64,000 nucleotides of DNA from Lysobacter sp. ISL-50 (lineage in GTDB: Bacteria; Pseudomonadota; Gammaproteobacteria; Xanthomonadales; Xanthomonadaceae): positions 1 to 64,000 of the forward strand of contig NZ_JAGGRI010000015.1 of assembly GCF_018612875.1 (NCBI RefSeq), in the 5' to 3' direction. Every line of letters starts with the position of its first letter. The stretch's first letter is position 1. A program made the translations under genes and the position numbers. Of this stretch, positions 25,753-32,931 are shown in pieces. Under the pieces are notes generated by a model. It saw only the letters and a program-made list of their open reading frames with translations. It did no database searches and had not been told where the DNA came from.

Positions 25753-27108
25753 ATGCCCGACACCTCCCTGGACGATCTGTTGGCCGCGCTGGCGGCCAGC
25801 CCGCACAACCCCGCATTGGGGATGTTGGTGGTCAACGCCTGCCTGGCCGAGTCCGATCCCGATGCGCTGAGCCGCGCGCTGGACCTGTCCGGCGAGGTGC
25901 TGCTCAGCGACGCCACCCAGCGCGACGCCGCGCTGCGCCTGCTGTTGCAACACCGGCGCGACGAACTGGTGCTGCGGGTGGCGCCGGAAAATTCCGCGGC
26001 CGGCTTGTTCGCCCGCGCCCGCACGCTGCTGGCCCAGGGCGAGCGCGATCAGGCGCGCGGCCTGTACCAGCAGGCGATCGCGCTCAATCCGGCGCTGGAA
26101 GATTCGGCGCTGGCGACGGAACTGGCCGGCAAGGTGATTTCCTTCGCCAACGCCAGGCGCATCCAGTCCGGCCAACTGCAGGCCAGCCTCGCCAACGACG
26201 ACACCGACGCCGACGACGTCTCGCGCCTGTTGCAGCCGACGCAGGCGCGGATCGGGTTCGACGATGTCGGCGGTCTGGATGAGGTCAAGCATCAGATCCG
26301 CCGCCGCATCATCACTCCCTTCCTCAAGCCGTCCTTGTTCGAGCGCTTCAAGCGCCGCTCCGGCGGCGGCATCCTGCTGTACGGCCCGCCCGGCTGCGGC
26401 AAGACCCTGCTGGCGCGCGCCACCGCCGGCGAATGCGGCGCGCGGTTCTACAACGTCGCCATCACCGACGTGCTGGACATGTACATCGGCGAGTCCGAGC
26501 GCAAGCTGCACGCGATCTTCGAAACCGCGCGACGCACCGCGCCGGCGGTGGTGTTCTTCGATGAGGTCGAGGCGATCGGCGGCAAGCGCCAGTACTCGCG
26601 CGAGGCCACCTCGGCGAAGTTGGTCAGCCAGTTCCTCACCGAGCTGGACGGCTTCGCCCAGAACAACCAGGGCGTGCTGATCCTGGGCGCGACCAACGTG
26701 CCGTGGGCGGTGGATGCCGCGTTCCGCCGTCCCGGCCGCTTCGACCGCGTGCTGTTCGTGCCGCCGCCGGACGATTCGGCGCGGCGGTCGATCCTGGACC
26801 TGCTGCTGCGCGAGCGCCCGCTGGCCGACGGCATCGAGACCGCCGAACTGGCGCGGCTGACCTCGGGCTACTCCGGCGCGGACCTGCGCAATCTGGTCGA
26901 GACCGCGATCGACGAGGCGATCGAGGATTCGATCGAACAAGGCCGCGAGTCGCCGCTGACCATGGACCACCTGCGCAGCGCGCTCAAGGACACTCGCTCG
27001 ACCACGCTGGAATGGCTGACCACCGCGCGCAATCACGCGCGCTACGCCAACCAGGGCGGCCAGTACGACGAAGTGCTGGAATTCCTCAAGCGCCACGGAG
27101 GCGGCTGA
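25753..27108 (+). CDS. TPR-AAA+ ATPase (classic AAA, CDC48/FtsH-like module)
   Basis: A 451-residue protein. Residues 1 to about 150 are helical, TPR-like (LFARARTLLAQGERDQARGL is one repeat). Residues about 175-420 form a classic AAA domain: FDDVGGLDEVKHQIR, Walker A GPPGCGKTLLAR, pore-loop-like DMYIGESERK, Walker B VVFFDEVEAIGG, sensor GATNVPWAVD, arginine-finger region FRRPGRFDR, and SGYSGADLRNLV in the lid. It should form hexamers that unfold or extract proteins. AGGA lies 8 nt before the ATG. Its stop overlaps the next ATG by one base (TGATG). This is a different AAA clade from the divergent MoxR, so the locus has two motor types. Confidence 0.9.
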   Translation: MPDTSLDDLLAALAASPHNPALGMLVVNACLAESDPDALSRALDLSGEVLLSDATQRDAALRLLLQHRRDELVLRVAPENSAAGLFARARTLLAQGERDQARGLYQQAIALNPALEDSALATELAGKVISFANARRIQSGQLQASLANDDTDADDVSRLLQPTQARIGFDDVGGLDEVKHQIRRRIITPFLKPSLFERFKRRSGGGILLYGPPGCGKTLLARATAGECGARFYNVAITDVLDMYIGESERKLHAIFETARRTAPAVVFFDEVEAIGGKRQYSREATSAKLVSQFLTELDGFAQNNQGVLILGATNVPWAVDAAFRRPGRFDRVLFVPPPDDSARRSILDLLLRERPLADGIETAELARLTSGYSGADLRNLVETAIDEAIEDSIEQGRESPLTMDHLRSALKDTRSTTLEWLTTARNHARYANQGGQYDEVLEFLKRHGGG

Positions 27109-27584
27109 TGGCGGCCGGCGCTTATCGCCTGCCCGACGAGCCGCTGCCGTCGGGATGGTCGCGTTACGCGGTCGATCCGCTGTGGCCGTTGCTGACCCTG
27201 ATGCTGGCCGGCGGCGGCTTCGGCCTGCTGTGGTTCGCTTTCAACAGCGCCGCGCTCGGCAGCCCGACGCGCTGGCGCGAATGGGGCTGCATCGCCGTCA
27301 GCGTGATCGGCGGCCCGCTGCTGGCGCTGGCGATCTACGCCGGCGAATACCACGACCTGCTGTCGCCGGCGCAGGTGCCGTACGCGATGCTGTCGATCCT
27401 GCTGCTCAAGCTCGGCGTGGCCTATGCGCTGTACCTGATGCAGCAGCGCTGTTTCGAAATCCGGGAGTACTACGGCGGGCAAGCGCGCAACGGCCTGCCG
27501 CTGATGATCCTGCTGGCGGTGGTCGGGCGCGGCGCGCTCGACATGTCGCAATGGCCGCCGATGCTGAAGCTGGTGCTGCAATGA
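27108..27584 (+). CDS. small integral membrane protein of the AAA/TPR operon
   Basis: A 158-residue protein with about four transmembrane helices: LWPLLTLMLAGGGFGLLWFAF, CIAVSVIGGPLLALAIYAG, PYAMLSILLLKLGVAYALYL and LPLMILLAVVGRGAL. Between the last two is a charged loop QQRCFEIREYYGG. I recognise no family. It overlaps the AAA gene and the TPR gene by 1 and 4 nt, so the three are tightly coupled. It probably anchors the AAA/TPR proteins at the inner membrane, or is the part on which the ATPase acts; this is inference from gene order. Confidence 0.75.
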   Translation: MAAGAYRLPDEPLPSGWSRYAVDPLWPLLTLMLAGGGFGLLWFAFNSAALGSPTRWREWGCIAVSVIGGPLLALAIYAGEYHDLLSPAQVPYAMLSILLLKLGVAYALYLMQQRCFEIREYYGGQARNGLPLMILLAVVGRGALDMSQWPPMLKLVLQ

Positions 27585-28513
27585 GCGCGCGCGGCGGCGA
27601 CTACCTGTATCGCATGGCCGAGCGCTACTACGCGCACGGCCAGATCGACGAAGCCATCGACGCGTTGCTGCGCCTGCTCGGCGAAGACGCCGAGCAAGCC
27701 GACGCGCACGCCTTCCTCGCCCTGTGCCTGGTCAAGCGCAAGCGCTTGCACGCGGCCGAGCTGGAAGCCCGGCGCGCGCTGGAGCTGGAACCCGAATCGC
27801 CGTTCGCGCACCTGGCCGCGGCGATCGCCGCGATCGCCAGGCGCAGCCTGAAAACCGCCGAATCGCATCTGCAGGCGGCGCGCGCGCTCGATCCGGATTC
27901 GGCCCAGATCGCCGACGCGTTCGCGCGTCTGTACCTGGCCTGGGGCCGCGACGCGCAGGCGCTGGAACAAGCGCGGCTGGCCTGCGAACTCGATCCGGAC
28001 GATCCCGACTACCCGGCCCTGCTCGCCTCGCTGGAACTGCGCCGCGGCGACCGCGCGCGCGCCGAGGCGCTGGCGCGCGAAGTGCTGCACGCCAATCCGG
28101 AACACGTCGAAGCCCTGTGCGTGCTGGGCCATTGCGAACTCGCCGGCGGCCGCACCGACAGCGCCCGCGATCACGCCGCGTGGGCCTTGCAGATCGACCC
28201 GACCGACACCGACGCGCTGACCCTGATGGCCGCGGTCAAGGCGCGCCGCAGCTGGCTGCTGGGGTTGTGGTGGCGCTTCCAAAGCTTCGTCAGCGCCGGC
28301 TCGCGCACCCGCGCGGTGGTGCTGCTGCTGGGCATTTTCCTGATCTACCGCGTCGCCCTGATCGCCCTGCCGCAGCAAGGCTATCCGCAATGGACCGGCC
28401 CGATTTCCTACGCGTGGCTGGCGTTCTGCGCCTATACCTGGATCGCGCCGGGATTGTTCTGGCGCTCGCTGAAGAAGGAACTGGAGCAGGTGAAGCTGCG
28501 GCCGGGGTTCTAA
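27581..28513 (+). CDS. TPR-repeat protein with C-terminal membrane helices
   Basis: A 310-residue protein. Residues about 5-215 contain roughly six TPR motifs, for example YYAHGQIDEAIDALLRLL, AHAFLALCLVKRKRLHAAEL and LYLAWGRDAQALEQARLA, with the usual LDPD or LEPE turns. Residues about 240-295 hold two hydrophobic helices (AVVLLLGIFLIYRVALIAL and SYAWLAFCAYTWIAPGLFW). The tail is short and charged (KKELEQVKLRPGF). The ATG overlaps the previous TGA. It is probably a scaffold facing the cytoplasm, docking partners of the AAA ATPase at the membrane. No enzyme motif is seen. Confidence 0.85.
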   Translation: MSARGGDYLYRMAERYYAHGQIDEAIDALLRLLGEDAEQADAHAFLALCLVKRKRLHAAELEARRALELEPESPFAHLAAAIAAIARRSLKTAESHLQAARALDPDSAQIADAFARLYLAWGRDAQALEQARLACELDPDDPDYPALLASLELRRGDRARAEALAREVLHANPEHVEALCVLGHCELAGGRTDSARDHAAWALQIDPTDTDALTLMAAVKARRSWLLGLWWRFQSFVSAGSRTRAVVLLLGIFLIYRVALIALPQQGYPQWTGPISYAWLAFCAYTWIAPGLFWRSLKKELEQVKLRPGF

Positions 28514-28528
28514 CCGGCTCGTTGGAAC

Positions 28529-28855
28529 TCAGCGCGTCGGTTCGGCTTGGCCGGGCCGGCGCAACAGGCGGGCGCGGACGGTAGGATCGAACTGGATGTC
28601 GCGCACAGCGATGAGTTCGTCGGCGGCCGCCTCGCCCGCGATCGAACCCGCATCGAAAGCGGCGCGCGCGGCCCCGGGTTCGTTGCCGACGAACTTCACG
28701 CGGAAGAACGGCGAATACTCGTCGGCGTCATCGTCGAACCGCGATTCCAGCAGCCAGAAGCCGTGGTCCCGGCCGCCCGCCAGCAGCCATCGCGGGACAT
28801 CCCAGAAATCGGCGTAACTGAGAATCGGCAACCACGTCGCGGCGGGTATCGGCAT
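28529..28855 (-). CDS. hypothetical protein, no recognised family
   Basis: A 108-residue soluble protein starting MPIPAATWLPILSYADFWDV. It is rich in Trp, Phe and acidic residues (FDDDADEYSPFF). GGAG/GAGG lie 7-13 nt before the ATG at 28855; an ATG eight codons earlier is possible. It converges with the TPR gene, leaving only 15 nt between stop codons, and is not obviously part of that system. Compact, acidic, lone small proteins of this kind are sometimes immunity-like, but I have no direct evidence for that. Confidence 0.65.
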   Translation of the reverse strand: MPIPAATWLPILSYADFWDVPRWLLAGGRDHGFWLLESRFDDDADEYSPFFRVKFVGNEPGAARAAFDAGSIAGEAAADELIAVRDIQFDPTVRARLLRRPGQAEPTR

Positions 28856-28921
28856 GGACCTCGCTCCTGATCGGCTCACGGAACTACCGTGATCGAGGCC
28901 GGCGTGGCCGAATACAAGGCC

Positions 28922-29644
28922 CTACTTCACCGCCCGCAACTTCGAGGCCTTGCGCCGCTCGCGCAGCGCGTCCACGCGCGGGTCGCGGCGGGGGCCGCCG
29001 CCGGTGCCACCGCTCTTGGGCGGATGCGCGCGCCAGTAACGGATCACGAACCAGCCGACGATCATGCCGCCCAGGTGGGCGAAGTGGGCCACGCCGGTGC
29101 CGGTGGTGAATACGCCGTAGAACACCGAGGCCAGCGCGTAGATGATCACCAGCGTGCGCGCCTTGAGCACGATCGGGAACGGCAGCAGGGTCACGCGGCG
29201 GTTCGGGAACAGCATGCCGTAGCCCAGCAGCAGGCCGTAGATCGCGCCGGATGCGCCCAGGGTGACGTACAGCTGGCCTTCGTAGATCGCGATCGAGGCG
29301 AACAGCAGCTGCAGCAGCGCCGAGCCGATCAGGCAGATGAAGTAGTAAATCGCGTAGCGCCTGGCGCCCCATTCGTATTCCAGCGACGCGCCGAACATCA
29401 CCAGCGCGAGCATGTTGAACACCAGATGGCCGACGCCGCCGTGCATGAAACCGGAGGTCAGCAACTGCCAGGGCATGAAGCCCGGGCCATCGACGGTGAA
29501 CTGCGAAGGCACCCAGGGCCACATTTCGAACCACAACGCCCAGCCGCGCGTGGATTCGCTCAGGCTCAACAAGGATTGCAGGAGAAATACAACAACATTG
29601 GCGATCAGCAGTTTCCTGGTGACCGACGGAATACTGGAAAACAT
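28922..29644 (-). CDS. rhomboid family intramembrane serine protease
   Basis: A 240-residue protein with six hydrophobic helices. Rhomboid features: FMHGGVGHLVFNMLAL (the HxxxN-type segment on TM2), the catalytic serine in LGASGAIYGLL on TM4 (Ser about 140), and the catalytic histidine in VAHFAHLGGMIVGW on TM6. The C-terminal 35 residues are a basic cytosolic tail with RRDPRVDALRERRK. It should cleave membrane proteins inside the bilayer; the substrate is unknown. It lies between a lone hypothetical and the alkyltransferase-like gene, with no operon signs. Confidence 0.93.
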   Translation of the reverse strand: MFSSIPSVTRKLLIANVVVFLLQSLLSLSESTRGWALWFEMWPWVPSQFTVDGPGFMPWQLLTSGFMHGGVGHLVFNMLALVMFGASLEYEWGARRYAIYYFICLIGSALLQLLFASIAIYEGQLYVTLGASGAIYGLLLGYGMLFPNRRVTLLPFPIVLKARTLVIIYALASVFYGVFTTGTGVAHFAHLGGMIVGWFVIRYWRAHPPKSGGTGGGPRRDPRVDALRERRKASKLRAVK

Positions 29645-29736
29645 CGCGGCTCCTCGAATCGGCCGCTATGGTAGCCGCGGCGAAGCCGCGATGACGTGAG
29701 TACGGCGTGCAGAACGCGCTTGCGCACGAGCCCCGT

Positions 29737-30075
29737 TCAGTCCTGCGGCGGTCCCCAGATCTGCGCGTCCACGCTCGGCGCGGCGCGCTGGCCGCGCACG
29801 CGGCCGTTTTCGACCCGCACGCCCTCCGCGCGCAGGCGCTGGGACTGTTCGCGATAGCCCTTGGAGCCCTCCGGGAAGGCGATGCGCCCGTCCGAGCGCA
29901 GCACCCGGTGCCAGGGCAGCTTGGCGTCGTCGTTCTCGCTGAGCAGGCGCGCGACCAGGCGGGCGCGCCCGGGCAGGCCGGCGCGGCGCGCGACCTCGCC
30001 GTAGCCGGCGACCTCGCCCTTGGGAATAGCGCGGATCGCGGCGCGGATGAGCTTGGCGGCAGTTTCGCTGTCCAT
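29737..30075 (-). CDS. alkyltransferase-like (ATL) protein, MGMT family
   Basis: A 112-residue protein of the O6-alkylguanine-DNA alkyltransferase C-terminal domain. The active-site PCHR is PWHR here (LPWHRVLRSDGRI at about 60), the change that defines ATL proteins: no alkyl acceptor Cys, so no direct repair. Known ATLs bind O6-alkylguanine and flag it for nucleotide excision repair. The helix-turn-helix region IPKGEVAGYGEVARRAGLPGRAR is intact. The ATG at 30075 fits the family N-terminus; the longer frame lies antisense to the divergent neighbour and is not protein-like. Confidence 0.88.
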   Translation of the reverse strand: MDSETAAKLIRAAIRAIPKGEVAGYGEVARRAGLPGRARLVARLLSENDDAKLPWHRVLRSDGRIAFPEGSKGYREQSQRLRAEGVRVENGRVRGQRAAPSVDAQIWGPPQD

Positions 30076-30115
30076 CGCGGTAGCATATGCGCTGCAACGC
30101 GCTGGAGTCGCCCCC

Positions 30116-30523
30116 ATGCAATTCGAACAGATCCGCCACCAACTGACCCGATCCGGGTTCCACCTCACCGTCCACGACGAAGGCGTGATCTGCATCGAGC
30201 TCTCGCTCGAACAGGGCACCCGCCACCAGGCCATCTTCCTGTCCGAGCTCGAGGACGACGACGGCCGCCCGTTCCTGCGGGTCAGCACCGCGATCGCGCC
30301 GACCACCGGCCTGGACGCGCGCCGCGCGCTGGCGTTCAACTGGGAAAGCCACGTCGGCTATCTGGCCATCGGCGACCTCGACGGCGTGCCCTATCTGCAG
30401 CTGTGCGAGAACCGCCCGCTGGAAACGCTGGACGCGGCCGAAGTGCAGCGGCTGGTGATGGAAATCGGCGGCGTCGGCGACCGGATGGAGCGCGTGCTGT
30501 CGGCGGACGGCGATCTGCTCTGA
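30116..30523 (+). CDS. YbjN / type III chaperone-like small protein, unknown function
   Basis: A 135-residue acidic soluble protein (MQFEQIRHQLTRSGFHLTVHDEGV). The pattern of an N-terminal helix, a curved sheet (GVICIELSLEQ, FLRVSTAIAP, VGYLAIGDLDGVPYLQL) and a C-terminal helix resembles YbjN or CesT/SycE-like chaperone folds. That is a weak fold-level guess. No type III secretion genes lie nearby. It diverges from the ATL gene with 40 nt between starts and is followed by a terminator at 30545-30570. Confidence 0.6.
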   Translation: MQFEQIRHQLTRSGFHLTVHDEGVICIELSLEQGTRHQAIFLSELEDDDGRPFLRVSTAIAPTTGLDARRALAFNWESHVGYLAIGDLDGVPYLQLCENRPLETLDAAEVQRLVMEIGGVGDRMERVLSADGDLL

Positions 30524-30544
30524 TCGCGATTGCGCAAGCCCTGA

Positions 30545-30570
30545 AGCCCTCCGATATCGGGGGGCTTTTT
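30545..30570 (+). terminator. rho-independent terminator
   Basis: An 11-bp palindrome AGCCCTCCGAT / ATCGGGGGGCT with one T:G pair, ending in TTTTT, 22 nt after the YbjN-like stop codon. Confidence 0.8.
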
Positions 30571-30598
30571 GTTTGTGGGGGGCGGCTTTTGTGGGAGA

Positions 30599-30693
30599 GC
30601 TTTTGTGGGAGGGCCTTCAGGCCCGATGCTTTTCTTTCAGATCGCCTCGATCTGAGCCAAAAGCATCGGGCCTGAAGGCCCTCCCACAAAAGC
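30599..30693. repeat. single palindromic repeat of the GTGGGAGGGCC family
   Basis: A long near-perfect inverted repeat: TTTTGTGGGAGGGCCTTCAG... at 30601 faces its complement ending ...CTCCCACAAAA at 30691, with about 35 bp between arms. It has the same core as the 130-bp array at 15501-16262. It sits between two converging genes. Confidence 0.88.
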
Positions 30694-30695
30694 CG

Positions 30696-30725
30696 AAAAA
30701 GGCCCGCGATCAGCGGGCCTTTTCG
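30696..30725 (-). terminator. terminator of the pit operon
   Basis: AAAAAGGCCCGC-GATCA-GCGGGCCTTTT: read on the minus strand it is a GC stem followed by a T run, 17 nt after the pit stop codon. Confidence 0.85.
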
Positions 30726-30741
30726 CATCCGTTCGCCGGAC

Positions 30742-31869
30742 TCAGATCCAGCCCAGGAACCGCATCGTCTCGAACAGGATATACGCGATGCCGCCGGCCG
30801 CCGGGATGGTCAGTATCCACGCCCAGATCATCTTCTCGACCACGGTCCACTTGATCGAGTTAAAGCGCTTGGCCGTGCCCACGCCCATGATCGCGGCCGA
30901 GATGTTGTGGGTGGTCGACACCGGAATGCCCAGCGACGAGGCCAGCATGATCACCGAGGCGGCGCTGGTCTCGGCGGCGAAGCCGTGGATGGGATGCAGC
31001 TTGACCAGCTTGTGACCCAGGGTCTTGATGATGCGCCAGCCGCCCGCGGCGGTGCCGGCGGCCATGACCACGGCGCAGGTCAGCTTGATCCACAGGTCGA
31101 TGTCGTTGTTGGCCAGCGCGCCCGGTGAGGGATGCAGGAAGGCCAGCCACGACGGCAGGTTGTCCAGGGTTCCGGCCGACTGCGCGCTCATCAGCGCCAG
31201 GGCGATGATGCCCATGGTCTTCTGCGCATCGTTCATGCCGTGGGCGAAGCCCATGCCGGCGGCGCTGACCAGCTGCGCCTTGCCGAAGAAGCTGTTGACC
31301 CAGCGCGGCCGCGCGGCGCGGCGCAGGAAACCGCCGCTGCGCGCCATGAACGAGATGAGCGCGAACAGCACGCCCATCACCAGGAAGCCGGCGGTGAAGC
31401 CCAGCACGGGTGAGGTGAACATCGGCACGATCACCTTCCACAGCACGCCGGCGCTCTTCCAGATCGGCTCGGCCGGATGCGACCACACCACCGCGTGCCA
31501 GTTGTTGGAGGCCGCGGCCAGCGCCGCGCCGCACAGGCCGCCGATCAGCGCGTGCGAGGAGGAGGACGGCAGGCCCAGCCACCAGGTGATCAGGTTCCAG
31601 ATGATGCCGCCGAGCAAGGCGCACAGGATCAGCTGCGAACCGACCTCGACCACTCCGGCGTCGATCAGGCCCGAGGCGATGGTCTTGGCCACCGCCGTGC
31701 CCCACAGGGCGCCGATCAGGTTGGTCGATGCGGCCAGGATCACCGCCTGCATCGGCGAGAGCACCTTGGTCGCGACCACCGTGGCGATGGAGTTGGCGGT
31801 GTCGTGGAAGCCGTTGACGTATTCGAAGATCAGCGCGGCCAGCACTACCACGATGACGAGCGTAAGCAT
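30742..31869 (-). CDS. pit: PiT family low-affinity inorganic phosphate transporter
   Basis: A 375-residue integral membrane protein with about ten helices. PiT signatures: FEYVNGFHDTANSIATVVATKVLSP split by family spacing at about 15-39 (quoted in part: GFHDTANSIAT), and the second repeat AHGMNDAQKTMGIIALAL at about 215-232. SSSHALIGG and PVSTTHNISAAIMGVG are the matching internal-repeat motifs. It carries out H+-coupled (or metal-phosphate) phosphate uptake at the inner membrane. It lies 10 nt after the DUF47 gene, which is the usual pairing. Confidence 0.93.
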   Translation of the reverse strand: MLTLVIVVVLAALIFEYVNGFHDTANSIATVVATKVLSPMQAVILAASTNLIGALWGTAVAKTIASGLIDAGVVEVGSQLILCALLGGIIWNLITWWLGLPSSSSHALIGGLCGAALAAASNNWHAVVWSHPAEPIWKSAGVLWKVIVPMFTSPVLGFTAGFLVMGVLFALISFMARSGGFLRRAARPRWVNSFFGKAQLVSAAGMGFAHGMNDAQKTMGIIALALMSAQSAGTLDNLPSWLAFLHPSPGALANNDIDLWIKLTCAVVMAAGTAAGGWRIIKTLGHKLVKLHPIHGFAAETSAASVIMLASSLGIPVSTTHNISAAIMGVGTAKRFNSIKWTVVEKMIWAWILTIPAAGGIAYILFETMRFLGWI

Positions 31870-31879
31870 CGCGCGCGCC

Positions 31880-32506
31880 TCAGGAGTTTTTCAGGACGAT
31901 CTGGTAGGCGACCACGCCGGCCTCGCGGCAGCGGTCGATCGCCTTTTCCAGGATCTCGAAGAACTCCTTGAGCAGGAACATCTGCAGGTTGTCGAGTTGG
32001 CCGGAATAGATGTCGCGGTACAGCTCCAGCATGAGGCGGTCGGCCTCGTTCTCCAGCGCGCGCAGCTGATCGTTGAGCGCCTTCATCGGCTCCAGCTTGA
32101 GATGGCGCAGCTGGTGGACCATCTTCACCACCACGCCGGCGGCCTGCTCCAGCATCGCCGCGCGCGGCGCGAAGTCGATCTGTTCCAGGTGGCGGGTGGC
32201 CAGCGAATAGCGGTCGGCGAACTTCTCGACCTGCTTGGGGATCTTGTACAGCGCCGTGGACAGCGCTTCGATGTCCTCGCGCTCGATCGGGGTGATGAAG
32301 CTGTCGACCAGCTCCTGGCTGATCTTGTCGGAGGTCTCGCGCTCGCGCTGGCGGGCCAGCTTGAACGCGTCCAGGGCCGGCTGGCGGTCGGCGGCCTTGA
32401 GCATTTCGTGCAGGGCCTTGGTGCTGTCGTGGGCCGCCACCGCGGCCTCTTCGAGCAGGGTGTAGAACTGGTTGCCTTGGCCGAAAATCGTCTGCAGGGA
32501 GAACAT
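31880..32506 (-). CDS. DUF47 / TIGR00153 family PhoU-like protein
   Basis: A 208-residue soluble, all-helical protein: MFSLQTIFGQGNQFYTLLEE..., with TPIEREDIEALSTALYKIPKQVEK and ENEADRLMLELYRDIYSG. These acidic PhoU-like metal-binding motifs are typical of DUF47. Such proteins are coded next to Pit transporters and are thought to modulate them. It is first in a two-gene operon with pit (10-nt gap). The start at 32506 matches the family N-terminus; the longer frame is a low-complexity Arg/Pro leader. Confidence 0.9.
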   Translation of the reverse strand: MFSLQTIFGQGNQFYTLLEEAAVAAHDSTKALHEMLKAADRQPALDAFKLARQRERETSDKISQELVDSFITPIEREDIEALSTALYKIPKQVEKFADRYSLATRHLEQIDFAPRAAMLEQAAGVVVKMVHQLRHLKLEPMKALNDQLRALENEADRLMLELYRDIYSGQLDNLQMFLLKEFFEILEKAIDRCREAGVVAYQIVLKNS

Positions 32507-32931
32507 GCTGGGGAGCCTCTGGGCCAGGGACGGTGTGGGCCGGCCTCGGCGGATTCGGGGTTCGGTACGGCGGCGCCGGACCGGTGGCGGGCGCCGCGGC
32601 GGGCCGGGGCGGGGTTTGCGGGCGCGATTATGACGGTTTGATGTCCGCCCGCCCACCTCGGCGCTTCGGTCCTGCGATCCGGGCGCCCCCATTGAACCGC
32701 CCGAGTTTGCAGTTCCGCCCACGCCGGCGGCTTTCACGAAGGGCCGCCGCGCCGGCCTGCTAAGATCGGCGCCGGCCCGGTTTGGCTTGTTCAGGCCCGG
32801 CCACCCTTCCCTTCCCCGCACCACACCATGGACGACGACCCAAAACCGCCGCCTGGCCACGCATCGCTGGCCCCTTCCCATCATTGCCCCCGCTGCTTCC
32901 GTGAACCCACAGGCCACTGGAGGCGCTGCCG
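32507..32931. other. divergent intergenic region
   Basis: 425 nt between the DUF47 and CNNM-like starts. It is very GC-rich for the first 150 nt and holds no frame with protein character, no hairpin with a T run and no repeat element that I can define. It should contain promoters for both flanking operons. Confidence 0.45.

Noticed and set aside
25753-27108. AAA protein as FtsH protease
   Set aside because: There is no HExxH peptidase domain or N-terminal membrane helices; it is a TPR-AAA ATPase.
30116-30523. Type III secretion chaperone
   Set aside because: Only a fold-level resemblance, and no secretion or effector genes nearby; kept as YbjN-like unknown.
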